In this document: piece by piece, positions 1 to 8,540 of the stretch
Numbering within the stretch: the stretch's first letter is position 1
Layout: each line of letters opens with the position of its first letter
From: CAZYQW01 sp964649825
Lineage (GTDB): Bacteria; Planctomycetota; B15-G4; JADJEK01
Direction: 5' to 3'
Length of the DNA: 64,000 bases
NCBI GenBank assembly: GCA_964649825.1
Contig: CAZYQW010000119.1
Location: forward strand, 124,001 to 188,000
Notes under the pieces: generated by a model
What the model was told of the DNA's origin: nothing
Databases searched by the model: none
Seen by the model: only the letters and a program-made list of their open reading frames with translations
Program-made: the position numbers and the translations under genes

Positions 1-67
1 GCTATAGTCGCGTCCACGCGTCGATCCCCGATGTGCCAGACTCCGCGGGAGTCTCGAGGCCGCCCGA

Positions 68-1219
68 ATGCGAACGATCTCGGTCCTAGGTTCCACCGGC
101 TCGGTCGGTGACAGCACCTTCGAAGTGCTGCCCGAGCTCGAGGCGACGCACCGCGTGGTCTCGCTGGTCGGGAATCGGAACGCGGCCCGGATCGTCGAGC
201 AGGCCCGGGCGGTACGACCCGAGGTGATCGGGCTTGCCGATGAAGTCGCGGCCGAGGCGGCGGCGCGCGAGCTGGAGGGCGAGGGGATCCGCGTCATCGG
301 TGGACGGGACGCCGCGGTGGAGGTGCTTCGAGCGTGCCCTCCAGACCTCGTCGTCGCCGCGATCACGGGCGCGGCGGGACTGCCCTCGAGCCTGGAGGCG
401 ATTCGCCTGGGTGCGACGCTCGCGCTCGCCAACAAAGAGGCGCTCGTGATGGCGGGCCACCTGATCACCCGCGAGGCGCGCGCGCGTGACGTCGCGATCG
501 TGCCGGTCGACAGCGAGCATTCCGCGATCTTCCAGTCTCTCCACGGCGAACCGTCGTCGCGCGTCCGCCGTCTCCTGCTCACCGCGTCCGGGGGGCCGTT
601 CTTCGATCTCCCACGCTCGGAGTTCGCGAACGTCACGCCCGAGCGCGCCCTTCGCCACCCGACCTGGGAGATGGGTCGGAAGATCACGATCGACTCCGCG
701 ACGATGATGAACAAGGCGCTCGAGATCATCGAGGCGCGCTGGCTGTTCGACGTGCCCTCCGACCGAATCGACGTGCTCGTGCACCGCCAGTCGATCGTTC
801 ACTCGATGGTCGAGTTCGTCGACGGCTCGATCATCGCCCAGCTCGGCGTGCCGAGCATGACGGTGCCGATTCGCTACGCGCTGTCGTTCCCCGATCGCGC
901 CACGACGCAGACGTCCTACTTCGACCTCGGCAAGTTCCGCGAGCTCACCTTCGCCGCGCCCGACCCGATTCGTTTCCCGGCGCTCGACCTCGGCCATCGC
1001 GTCGCGGCCGAGCTCGGGCTATCGGGAACGGTGTTGAACGCGGCGAACGAGGTCGCGGTCGAGTGGTTCCTCGACCGCCGGGCGTCGTTCGATCGAATCC
1101 CCCACGTCGCGCGGCACGTTCTCGATCGCCTCGACAACGTCCCCGACCCGTCGCTGGATGAGATCCTCGACGCAGACCGTTGGGCGCGACAGGAGGCCGA
1201 ACGATGCCTGAAGAGTTGA
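68..1219 (+). CDS. dxr: 1-deoxy-D-xylulose 5-phosphate reductoisomerase
   Basis: Catalyses the NADPH-dependent conversion of DXP to 2-C-methyl-D-erythritol 4-phosphate, the committed step of the MEP isoprenoid pathway, in the cytoplasm. The 383 residues match the family's length (E. coli about 398). Seen: an N-terminal dinucleotide-binding motif GSTGSVG at residues 8-14, the NKEALVMAG segment around 122-130, metal-ligand residues D148 and E150 in the DSEHSAIFQ motif, and the NKALE motif (215-219) carrying the third acidic ligand. The ATG at 68 is the first good start; an in-frame stop (TAG) lies at 5-7. Its last 16 bases overlap the start of rseP, so the two are co-transcribed; this dxr-rseP order is common in bacteria. 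Identification is secure. Confidence 0.97.
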   Translation: MRTISVLGSTGSVGDSTFEVLPELEATHRVVSLVGNRNAARIVEQARAVRPEVIGLADEVAAEAAARELEGEGIRVIGGRDAAVEVLRACPPDLVVAAITGAAGLPSSLEAIRLGATLALANKEALVMAGHLITREARARDVAIVPVDSEHSAIFQSLHGEPSSRVRRLLLTASGGPFFDLPRSEFANVTPERALRHPTWEMGRKITIDSATMMNKALEIIEARWLFDVPSDRIDVLVHRQSIVHSMVEFVDGSIIAQLGVPSMTVPIRYALSFPDRATTQTSYFDLGKFRELTFAAPDPIRFPALDLGHRVAAELGLSGTVLNAANEVAVEWFLDRRASFDRIPHVARHVLDRLDNVPDPSLDEILDADRWARQEAERCLKS

Positions 1220-3030
1220 CGGTGCTCGCTCTCTCCCTCCCGAACGTCGGTTCGACGCTTTGGACCATCCTCGGGATCGGACTCGTCATCTTCGTGCATG
1301 AGCTCGGCCATTTCCTCTGCGCCAAGAAGGTCGGCGTCCGGGTCGAGGTGTTCTCGCTCGGGTTCGGACCCCGCCTGTGGGGCTTCGAGCGGGGCGGCAC
1401 GGACTACCGCCTTTCCGCGGTTCCGGTCGGCGGCTACGTGAAGATGGCCGGCGACCAGCCGGGCGAAGGTGCGGGCGCAGCCGACGAGCTCGGGTCGCGG
1501 TCCGTCGCCGAACGCGCGCTCATCTACAGCGGCGGCGTGATCATGAACGTGATCTTCGCGCTCGTCGTCTTCCCGGTGATCTTCGCGATCGGCGTCCCGA
1601 TGGTGAAGCCGGCGGTGGGCGCCGTCGAGCCGGGCGGCCCGGCGTGGCTCGCCGGTCTGGAACGGAACGACGAGATCCTCGAGATCAACGGCCGCGAAGT
1701 CCTCGGGTTCTCCGACGTCGTGCTCGAGACCGCGCTCGGCGATCCGGACGACACGTCGTTCCTGATCCGCCGCGACGGCGAGGAACGGGTCGTTCGGATC
1801 CACCCCAAGTACAGCGAGCGACTCGGCACGTATGCGATCCAGATCGAGCAGCCGACGGAGGACGCGATCTCCGTCATGGAGGATGGACCGGCCGCGAAGG
1901 CCGGTATTCGCAACGGGGACCGAATCGTCGGCCTGAACGGCGAACGTTTCTCGGAACGACGCTTCGAGCTGATGGCGGTCCGACCGGGCGAGAACGTCAC
2001 GTTCAGCGTCGATCGCAACGGCGAGCTGCTCGAGTTCGTCGTCGAGCCGGAATGGCTCGAGGAGTCGGATCGCCCGCTCATCGGCATCCGTGCGATGGAG
2101 AACCTCGTGGTCGGCCTCCGCGGCGCGTTCTCCGACGCCGGGCCGCTCCAGGCCGGCGATCGACTCGTCTCGCTCTCCGGCCGGCCGATCCTCGATCAGG
2201 AGAGCGCGGAGGACGCGGTGGCCGCGCTCGCCGGCGCCGGTGGAACGGCGACGATCGAGCGCCACGGCGAGATCCGCGACGTGGACCTCAGCCCCACGCT
2301 GGTGAAGCGCCTGACCGAGGACGTGGCTCTCCACTGGGATGGTGGAGACGACGCGACCGCGAGCACGCACCCGGTTCCGATCCGCGTGGCGCCGAACACC
2401 CCCGCCGCGGAGGCCGGCCTCGAGACGGGAGTGCGCGTGCGATCGATCGATGGCGAGGCGACACCCACCTGGAACGCGGTGCGCAAGGCGATCGCCGACG
2501 CCGACGGCGATCCGGTCTCGCTCGTCGTGATCGATGCCGATGGGGTCGAGAAGACCGTCGACGTCGCGCCCGCGACGAGCCCCGTCGCCAACTTCGGACT
2601 GGCGCTCGAGTACAGCTACGTGCAGCGGAAGTACGGGCTCGGCGAAGCGTTCCTCGTGGGGCTCCACTCGTCGTGGAATCTGACGCGTCAGGCGTACCTC
2701 ACCCTGAAGAAAATGGTCTCCCGCCAAGTCTCGGCCGAGAACCTCGGTGGCATCGTCGCGATCAGCCACGTCTCCTACCGGTTCGCCGAGCTCGGCCTCG
2801 CGAAGCTCTTCTACTTCCTCGCCCTGCTCTCGATCAACCTGGCCGTGATCAACCTGCTGCCGATCCCGGTGCTGGATGGAGGACATCTCCTCTTCCTCCT
2901 GATCGAGAAGGTGATCGGGGGTCCGGTCCCCGAGCGCTTCATGGGCTACTCGCAGGTGGTCGGCATGGTGTTCATCCTGTCGCTGCTGATCTTCGTCACC
3001 TACAACGACATCATGCGCATCTTGACGTGA
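1204..3030 (+). CDS. rseP: RIP site-2 metalloprotease RseP, four PDZ-like units
   Basis: Membrane-embedded zinc protease that cuts transmembrane substrates such as anti-sigma factors during regulated intramembrane proteolysis. Residues 32-36 are HELGH in the first membrane helix, a second hydrophobic helix lies near 108-130, and the C-terminal LLPIPVLDGGH motif supplies the third zinc ligand. Between them is an enlarged periplasmic part with four segments that each read like the PDZ carboxylate-binding/ND-x-I pattern: GGPAWLAGL, DGPAAKAGI, AGPLQAGD and NTPAAEAGL. E. coli RseP (450 residues) has two; this protein has 608. I chose the ATG at 1204 because AGGAGG lies at 1191-1196; a TTG at 1180 is in frame but lacks a site. 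It overlaps dxr by 16 bases, and the next gene begins inside its stop codon. Confidence 0.95.
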   Translation: MPEELTVLALSLPNVGSTLWTILGIGLVIFVHELGHFLCAKKVGVRVEVFSLGFGPRLWGFERGGTDYRLSAVPVGGYVKMAGDQPGEGAGAADELGSRSVAERALIYSGGVIMNVIFALVVFPVIFAIGVPMVKPAVGAVEPGGPAWLAGLERNDEILEINGREVLGFSDVVLETALGDPDDTSFLIRRDGEERVVRIHPKYSERLGTYAIQIEQPTEDAISVMEDGPAAKAGIRNGDRIVGLNGERFSERRFELMAVRPGENVTFSVDRNGELLEFVVEPEWLEESDRPLIGIRAMENLVVGLRGAFSDAGPLQAGDRLVSLSGRPILDQESAEDAVAALAGAGGTATIERHGEIRDVDLSPTLVKRLTEDVALHWDGGDDATASTHPVPIRVAPNTPAAEAGLETGVRVRSIDGEATPTWNAVRKAIADADGDPVSLVVIDADGVEKTVDVAPATSPVANFGLALEYSYVQRKYGLGEAFLVGLHSSWNLTRQAYLTLKKMVSRQVSAENLGGIVAISHVSYRFAELGLAKLFYFLALLSINLAVINLLPIPVLDGGHLLFLLIEKVIGGPVPERFMGYSQVVGMVFILSLLIFVTYNDIMRILT

Positions 3031-3926
3031 CGAGCGCGCTCGGGCTCTTCAGGCTCGTTCGTGCTTCGATCGCGCTTTCGCCCGTCGCCGACGTGGCGGC
3101 GGGGGCGGCGCTCGCCGTCGCGGGCGGGGCCGTCGCGAACGGCCCCGCGATCGCATGGGCCGCGCTCGCCTCGCTCTGCCTCTTCTTCCTCGGAATGTCG
3201 CAGAACGACCTCGCCGACCGTGAGAAGGACGCGCGCCTCGGGCGAGGTCGACCGATCCCGACCGGAGCCGTCGCGCCGGGAGTCGCGCGCGTCGTGGTCG
3301 TCGGATCGTTGGTCGCGGCGGTGGGTTTCGCCGCGGCCTCGTCCCGCGCCGCGCTCGGCGTCGCGGCCGCGATCATCGTCCTGATCTCGCTCTACAACCT
3401 CGCGCCGCGTCACCTCGGGCCGCTCGGGCCCATCGCGCTCGGTTCGATCCGCGCGTTGAACCTGACGCTCGGCGCCGCGGCGCTCTCGGCGCCGTTCTTC
3501 GCCGTTCCCGCCGCGCTGGTCTACTTCGGCTACATCGTCGCGGTGTCGATCGTCGCTCGGATGGAGGACGGCGAGGTCGAGGCGACGCCGTCCCGCGTCC
3601 GCCGTTTCGTGCGCATCGCCGCGCTGCTCGCCGTCGCGTCTCCCGTCGTCGTCCTCGTCGCCACCCGCGTCGGGCTCTGGCCCGCCGCGGCCGGCGTCGG
3701 CGTGGCGGCCGTCCAGGCGTGGCGGCTCCACGGGGCCTTCGTCGCCGCGATGGCGGCCGAACTCGCGGGCCCGGCTCTACCGCGCCTCGTCGGCGTCGGG
3801 CTCTCCGGGATCTTCCTGATCGACGCGGCGGTCGTGCTCGCCGGTGGGCTGATCTGGCCCGCTCTGATCCTGATCGGCTTCTTTGGCGTGAGCCGCGCGT
3901 TGGTCCGACGGTTCCCGCCGAGCTGA
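3027..3926 (+). CDS. UbiA-family prenyltransferase-like membrane protein
   Basis: Predicted integral membrane prenyltransferase of the UbiA superfamily, 299 residues with about eight hydrophobic helices. The key first acidic motif is present as N60-D61-x2-D64-x3-D68, followed by the usual RPIPTG turn (75-80). The second Asp-rich motif is weak: only MEDGEVE lies where a DxxxD would be expected, as in the divergent EboC-like branch. Start is a GTG at 3027 that overlaps the rseP TGA (GTGA), so translation is probably coupled and the gene belongs to the dxr-rseP operon. The link is sensible, because dxr supplies isoprenoid precursor, but the acceptor (quinone, haem, sugar or other) cannot be read from sequence. 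Confidence 0.85.
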   Translation: MTSALGLFRLVRASIALSPVADVAAGAALAVAGGAVANGPAIAWAALASLCLFFLGMSQNDLADREKDARLGRGRPIPTGAVAPGVARVVVVGSLVAAVGFAAASSRAALGVAAAIIVLISLYNLAPRHLGPLGPIALGSIRALNLTLGAAALSAPFFAVPAALVYFGYIVAVSIVARMEDGEVEATPSRVRRFVRIAALLAVASPVVVLVATRVGLWPAAAGVGVAAVQAWRLHGAFVAAMAAELAGPALPRLVGVGLSGIFLIDAAVVLAGGLIWPALILIGFFGVSRALVRRFPPS

Positions 3927-3989
3927 CGCGCGGCGTGAACTCCGTGTTGGCATCTTGCCCGGCGGCGTCATCGTTCGTGGAATGTCGCG

Positions 3990-4640
3990 ATGCTCTCCCG
4001 GCACGAAGCTTGGCTCGATCGACTCCGCCGCTGCACGATCGAGGTCGCGATGATCGCCATCGTCGGCTTCGTGGTGTTTCGTATCTACCGCCCGATCTCG
4101 GACGGAGCCCGCGTGATCGCCGACGAGCATGCCGTTCTGGCCGTGCTGCGCGAGATCCACGCGGCCGAGACCGCGGCCAAGCGAGGCCCTTCGCAGTCGT
4201 TCGCGACGCTGGCCGAGCTCGTCGCCGCGGCGCCACCGGGCAGCGCGCTCGCCGCCGTCGTCGAGGAGCCGGCGCCGGGCGTCGACCTGTATCGCGTCGA
4301 CGGGTACCTGGTCGCCCTCTTCCTGAACGACCCGGACCGCAACGACGATCGCGCGTGGAAGAGGAGCGAAGCGCGATCGCCGCGAGCAGGTCGTCTCGGC
4401 TACGGATGCTTCGCTTGGCCCGCCGTGTACGACTCGACCACGCAATGGGCGTTCTACGTCGACCATCGCGGTCGGCTCCTCGGGAGCTGGAACCACGCCG
4501 GGTTGTACGACGGCCGCCAAGGCCAGTTCCCGCCGACGTCGAACCCGCTCGGCGAGTACTTCGCGGCGAAGAAGGAGGGTGAGGACGCGGAATGGTTCCT
4601 GTTCGAATCGCTCCACGAGATCCTCGTCGACGCGCGCTGA
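3990..4640 (+). CDS. pilin-like single-pass membrane protein, unknown function
   Basis: 216-residue protein with one N-terminal hydrophobic helix (about residues 17-32) after a short charged stretch, then a region (AVLREIHAAETAAKRG, followed by SFATLAEL) that resembles the alpha1-helix and loop of type II secretion pseudopilins and DUF2950-like proteins. The C-terminal half is rich in Tyr and Trp and looks like a globular extracytoplasmic domain. There is no clear prepilin peptidase cleavage motif, so it may only share the fold. It lies 63 bases after the prenyltransferase gene and converges with the HEAT-repeat gene. Coding status is well supported by codon use; function is not known. Confidence 0.7.
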   Translation: MLSRHEAWLDRLRRCTIEVAMIAIVGFVVFRIYRPISDGARVIADEHAVLAVLREIHAAETAAKRGPSQSFATLAELVAAAPPGSALAAVVEEPAPGVDLYRVDGYLVALFLNDPDRNDDRAWKRSEARSPRAGRLGYGCFAWPAVYDSTTQWAFYVDHRGRLLGSWNHAGLYDGRQGQFPPTSNPLGEYFAAKKEGEDAEWFLFESLHEILVDAR

Positions 4641-4677
4641 AGCGCCGCGAGCACCACCACCGACCCACGACCAGCGG

Positions 4678-6387
4678 TCATGCGTAGTCGAGCAGGATCT
4701 TGAGCGCGAGCTGGGCCAGATCGGGATCCTCGAAGTCCTGAAGCGCGTCGGACACGATCTCGAAGAGATCCCCCTTCTCGACGAGCGGAATCGTCTCCAG
4801 CGCGGCACGACGCACTGACATCGGCTGGTCCTCGTCCTGCGCGACGAGCAGGAGCTCCTCGACGCAGTCGGAATCGGCGATGCCACGCAGCGCGTCGATC
4901 GCGCGCAGCTTCGCGTGCTCATGCAGATCGTCCGCGGCGATGATCTCGAACAACGGCCCCTGCGCGGCGGGACCGACCTTCGCGACGAACATCGCCGCGC
5001 GCTGCGACAGCGGGATGTTGCTGCCGTCGAGCGGCTCGTCCGGGTTCGCGCGGCGGATGTAGTCGAGCAGGATCGGCATCGAGTCATCGTCGACGACGTA
5101 GCCGAGCCCCGTGATCAGGGCCGCCTGCTCCGATGGATCGGTCGCCGACTTCAGGCGCTCGACGATCAGCGTCCGTGCTCGCGGGTCCTCGAGATCGTGT
5201 GCGGCGACCTCGATCGCCTGGTTCAACGCGAACCCGTTTCCGGACGCGATCAGCTTGAGGTACGGCTCCGCGACGTCGTGCCGGCCCGCTCGGTAGAGGC
5301 CGCGCAGGCAGTTTCGCTTCACGCGCGTGTCGAGGTCCGCCATCTGACGCAGCAGCAGCTCGATCGCCATTTCGCGCTGGTTCGCGTCGGCCTCCTCCGA
5401 GCACGCCACCCCCCCCACGATCTCGGCGACGAGCTGGCGGATCTCGGGCCGTTGGTGCGTGACGAGCGGCTCGATCCGCCTGACATCGATCGTCGACGGC
5501 GGCGCGAGGATCAGCCCCTGGATCGCGTGCTGCACCTCGGTGTAGTTCGGGCTCACGAGCAGGTCGAACAAGACGTCGAGGGCGTTGCCGTCCCCGAACC
5601 GGGCCAAGCCCTGGAGCGCGAAGTAGCGTCCGTCGTCCTTGCGGTTCATGTGGACGCGAAGCGCGGGGATGACGCTCGGGTCTTCGCGCGTCGACAGGCG
5701 CAGGAGCACGTGGCGGATCCCCTCGTCGGGATCCGATTCCGCGTACTTCTCGAGCACCGTCGACGCCTCGGGCGTCTCCATGGCGTTCAGGGTCCTGAGC
5801 GCGTTGCGGCGCACGCTCTCGGCCGGGTCGTCGAGGAGCTCTCCGGCCCAGCGCGCCGCATCGGGCGAGTCCATCAGAAGGAGCGCGCGGGCCGCCTCGC
5901 CGCGCACGAGCGCGCTCGAATGGAGCGCCGCCTCCCGGATCAGCGCGTGCGCCTCCGGAACCGAGAACGAGCCGAGCACCGTGATGCACGGCGCGGCCTG
6001 GACGGGCCGCTCGCGAAACAGCGCCCGGGTCTTCTCGGCGAACTCGACCTGCTCGTCCTCGTCGAGCTCGGTGAGTCGGTTCTGGGTGTAGAACACCTGA
6101 TGCGATGGAGCCCAGAGCAGCCGTTGGAACCATCGCTCGACCCGGTCCGCGACCGGCCCCTGGCGGCGGATGGACTCGGGAGGCTCGGGGAACTGGATGC
6201 TGCGGTGGAACTGGAATTCCCGCACGGGAAGCGCGTCGTTGGTCGCCGGCTCCGTGGCTCCGGAAACCTCCGCCTCGATCGGGGCCGGACGCAGGTAGAC
6301 GAGAAGGGCGACGACGCCCAGGGCGACGAGTGGAAAGGCGACAGCACGCGAATTCACAGCAACCGAGCTCCGTGACACGGGGATCAT
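4678..6387 (-). CDS. membrane-anchored HEAT-repeat protein
   Basis: 569-residue protein with an N-terminal signal anchor (about 16-32) and then a long series of alpha-helical HEAT-like units. Repeated patterns such as VRGEAARALL, VRRNALRTL, ALQGLARFG and RVKRNCLRGLYRAG mark successive helical pairs along nearly the whole length. HEAT solenoids act as protein-protein scaffolds; no catalytic motif is seen. I placed the start at the ATG whose first base is 6387, which puts the hydrophobic segment near the N-terminus; upstream in-frame codons to 6501 read like noncoding sequence. No strong ribosome site precedes it. Partner unknown. Confidence 0.8.
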   Translation of the reverse strand: MIPVSRSSVAVNSRAVAFPLVALGVVALLVYLRPAPIEAEVSGATEPATNDALPVREFQFHRSIQFPEPPESIRRQGPVADRVERWFQRLLWAPSHQVFYTQNRLTELDEDEQVEFAEKTRALFRERPVQAAPCITVLGSFSVPEAHALIREAALHSSALVRGEAARALLLMDSPDAARWAGELLDDPAESVRRNALRTLNAMETPEASTVLEKYAESDPDEGIRHVLLRLSTREDPSVIPALRVHMNRKDDGRYFALQGLARFGDGNALDVLFDLLVSPNYTEVQHAIQGLILAPPSTIDVRRIEPLVTHQRPEIRQLVAEIVGGVACSEEADANQREMAIELLLRQMADLDTRVKRNCLRGLYRAGRHDVAEPYLKLIASGNGFALNQAIEVAAHDLEDPRARTLIVERLKSATDPSEQAALITGLGYVVDDDSMPILLDYIRRANPDEPLDGSNIPLSQRAAMFVAKVGPAAQGPLFEIIAADDLHEHAKLRAIDALRGIADSDCVEELLLVAQDEDQPMSVRRAALETIPLVEKGDLFEIVSDALQDFEDPDLAQLALKILLDYA

Positions 6388-6531
6388 CGGGAAGACTAGA
6401 CGGTCCGAGGCCCGAAGAAACGGAATGCGTGGAATCGGTCGACCACGGGGCCGCGGCCGGAGCCATCGACCGGACTCAACGACCGCGTCCGCGCCGATCA
6501 ACGCAAGTCGAACTACCGAATCTTTTTCCGT

Positions 6532-6559
6532 TTGACCGACTTGGGGCCGTTGCTAGGAT
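6532..6559 (+). promoter_or_regulatory. sigma70-type promoter for the lipoprotein operon
   Basis: TTGACC at 6532-6537 and TAGGAT at 6554-6559 are separated by 16 bases, with a TG two bases before the -10 (TGCTAGGAT). It sits in the divergent gap ahead of the small lipoprotein gene at 6669 and leaves a leader of about 100 bases. Confidence 0.65.
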
Positions 6560-6668
6560 CCCGCCGGCTTCCTAACAGCACGCGAGATCTAGGTTCTCGC
6601 CCGACGTAAAGTCGGTTACCTGCGGTCCAAAGGGCGACCTCGCCCCGAAATAGTCGAAGGAGATGTTC

Positions 6669-6869
6669 ATGGCTCGACGACTCCGGGCCCTCCTCCTGAT
6701 CGCGTTCATCGCGGTGCCGTTCACCGGTTGCCGAACGGACTCGGTCTACTGGTGGGGTGGGCACGCCCGCGGCTACTACCAGGTCTTCAAGCGCGACGCG
6801 GAGCACGTGTACCGGTCCATCGACCGCCACTTCTTCAACTACGACTGGGACGATCCCTACATCGACTAG
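6669..6869 (+). CDS. small lipoprotein, unknown function
   Basis: 66-residue protein: positively charged N-terminus, hydrophobic core, and a lipobox-like end VPFTGC with the candidate lipidated Cys at 21. The mature part is only about 45 residues and is rich in Tyr, Trp, His and Asp. The start at 6669 is preferred over the ATG at 6663 because AAGGAG occupies 6657-6662, directly touching the first ATG and six bases from the second. It is the first gene of a four-gene cluster of predicted lipoproteins. No family recognised. Confidence 0.72.
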   Translation: MARRLRALLLIAFIAVPFTGCRTDSVYWWGGHARGYYQVFKRDAEHVYRSIDRHFFNYDWDDPYID

Positions 6870-6932
6870 TCGTCGTCCGCTGAAGCCTACCCATTCACAC
6901 CGTCTCCAGAGCACGGAGGGAAACGAAGACGC

Positions 6933-7796
6933 ATGAAGGCGCTTCTCGGTACCAGTCTTCTTCTGTTGGCATGCCTCGGCTGCCAGTCGACTCCGGATCA
7001 CGACAAGATGTTCCGCAATGACATCGATCGTGAATCGGGGATGTACCACCTCAAGTCCTACTTGAAGGACGTTGGGTTGGACTTCGCGGACATCTTCACG
7101 CTCAATGTCGGGGCCGGCAAGGCAGGTCCATTCCTGTTGCACGGCAACGTCCATGCGACGAAGTACGCCGAACTGGGCTGGGGGAGCTGGAGCGGCTACA
7201 AGGCGGGCTTGCTCGGACGGGCATGGGGAATCTGGCGTGAGGAACGCCACCTCGGCTATCCGCTTCCGAGTTTTGCGTTGCTCCCGGTTCAGAACTACCA
7301 CGTGACCGCCTGTCGAATCCCGTACTGCGGCACGAAGACCCTCGCCGACAAGGCGATGTCGATTCGGGGCTACGACATCAATCTGGACGAGAACCGGCAT
7401 TGGTCCGACCTAGGTTTCTCGCTGCACGTCATCGGCGTCGGACTCGACGCCGGACTGAGCCCGTACGAGGCGGTCGACTTCGTCCTCGGCTTCTTCGGGA
7501 ACTACCCGAACCTGGACTGGATGGCCGGCTCGGACATGCCGTGGGACATCGGGCACGACGTCGCGGACGACGACACGCGCGTGTCGATCTACGACGACAA
7601 GCTGAACCGCTACCGCAGCAACTCCTACTCGATGTGGCCGACCGTCTGGCCGACCACCTACGAGCATCACGAGGAGATGGAAGGCGAGGAGTGGGACTAC
7701 GAGCCGTATCGCGGTCCCGAGACGATCTCGGTCGGCGGTGCTTGGGGTGGCACGCACTCGAAGCACGACGTTCATCCCCGTCAGCACCACCCGTAA
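6933..7796 (+). CDS. lipoprotein, paralogue of the next gene
   Basis: 287 residues with a type II signal peptide ending in LACLGC (Cys17). The mature protein shares a clear two-block pattern with the neighbouring gene at 7818: a block built around LDFADIF followed by a beta-like stretch, and a block ENRHWSDLG plus SPYEAVDF. The shared blocks and adjacency show a tandem duplication. It has no recognisable catalytic motif; alternating hydrophobic and aromatic residues suggest a beta-rich envelope protein. GGAGGG at 6915-6920 is the likely ribosome site. Similar short lipoproteins with the LDxADxF start are, to my recollection, found in planctomycetes without assigned function; this would need a search. 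Confidence 0.75.
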   Translation: MKALLGTSLLLLACLGCQSTPDHDKMFRNDIDRESGMYHLKSYLKDVGLDFADIFTLNVGAGKAGPFLLHGNVHATKYAELGWGSWSGYKAGLLGRAWGIWREERHLGYPLPSFALLPVQNYHVTACRIPYCGTKTLADKAMSIRGYDINLDENRHWSDLGFSLHVIGVGLDAGLSPYEAVDFVLGFFGNYPNLDWMAGSDMPWDIGHDVADDDTRVSIYDDKLNRYRSNSYSMWPTVWPTTYEHHEEMEGEEWDYEPYRGPETISVGGAWGGTHSKHDVHPRQHHP

Positions 7797-7817
7797 GCGA
7801 TTCGAAGGAACGTTGAC

Positions 7818-8528
7818 ATGAAGAAGCTTGCTCTCGGCCTCGGCATTCTCGCCCTCGCCACGACGGGCTGTCTCCAGCAGTCCTACAAGTTCACCTCCTC
7901 CCCGGAGTTCGAGGACTACTCGCAGGAGATCAACGAGTGGACGGGTTCCGAGAAGGCCGGGATCTACCTGAAGGATCGCTTCCTCGACCTCGCCGACGTG
8001 TTCCAGGTCGACCTCTCCGTCGGTGACGGCTTCCTCGCGAACGCCCACCTGACGAAGTGGCTCCAGGCCGGCGGCGGGTACATGAACCACGGAACGCGCC
8101 ATGGCTTCCTGAAGCGCTCGGCCGGCACGTGGTCGGACGATCGCGTCGAGGGTGGCATCGCGGCCGGCTTCAACCTCTACTGGACGAAGATCGAGCGCAC
8201 CCCGATCTGGGGAACCTCGACGCTGTTCGAGCACGAGTTCTCCTACGAGGGTCCGGACTACCTCAGCAACCACGACCGCCATTGGAGCGATCTGGGCGCG
8301 ACCCTCCACGTCGCGTGGCTCGGGTTGAACGCGAACGCCTCTCCGTATGAGGCGGTCGACTTCCTCGTCGGGATCTTCGCGCTGCCGTCGATCTATGCCG
8401 GTCCGTTCTCGCCGGAGATGGACCTGGCGGATGACGACACCCGCGCACGGCTCCGCGAGAAGTACAACCTGCCGCACTACGAGTACACGCTCGAGCATTG
8501 GTCCGAGCTGCACCACCGCGTTCATTGA
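7818..8528 (+). CDS. lipoprotein, paralogue of the preceding gene
   Basis: 236 residues; signal peptide with lipobox ATTGC (Cys18). It repeats the preceding gene's features: LDLADVFQVDLSVG near residue 55, then HDRHWSDLGATLHV and ASPYEAVDFLVG. The gap to the upstream gene is only 21 bases, and AAGGA at 7805-7809 precedes the ATG. The C-terminus (DDDTRARLREKY) aligns with DDDTRVSIYDDK of the paralogue, so homology runs the full length. Function unknown; likely an outer-membrane or periplasmic partner of the other lipoproteins in the operon. Confidence 0.75.
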   Translation: MKKLALGLGILALATTGCLQQSYKFTSSPEFEDYSQEINEWTGSEKAGIYLKDRFLDLADVFQVDLSVGDGFLANAHLTKWLQAGGGYMNHGTRHGFLKRSAGTWSDDRVEGGIAAGFNLYWTKIERTPIWGTSTLFEHEFSYEGPDYLSNHDRHWSDLGATLHVAWLGLNANASPYEAVDFLVGIFALPSIYAGPFSPEMDLADDDTRARLREKYNLPHYEYTLEHWSELHHRVH

Positions 8529-8540
8529 GCGGAAGCTCCG

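Noticed and set aside
1377..3026. Long open frame over rseP that continues into the UbiA-like gene
   Set aside because: The 5' part is an Arg-rich shadow of rseP; the true gene starts at the GTG at 3027.
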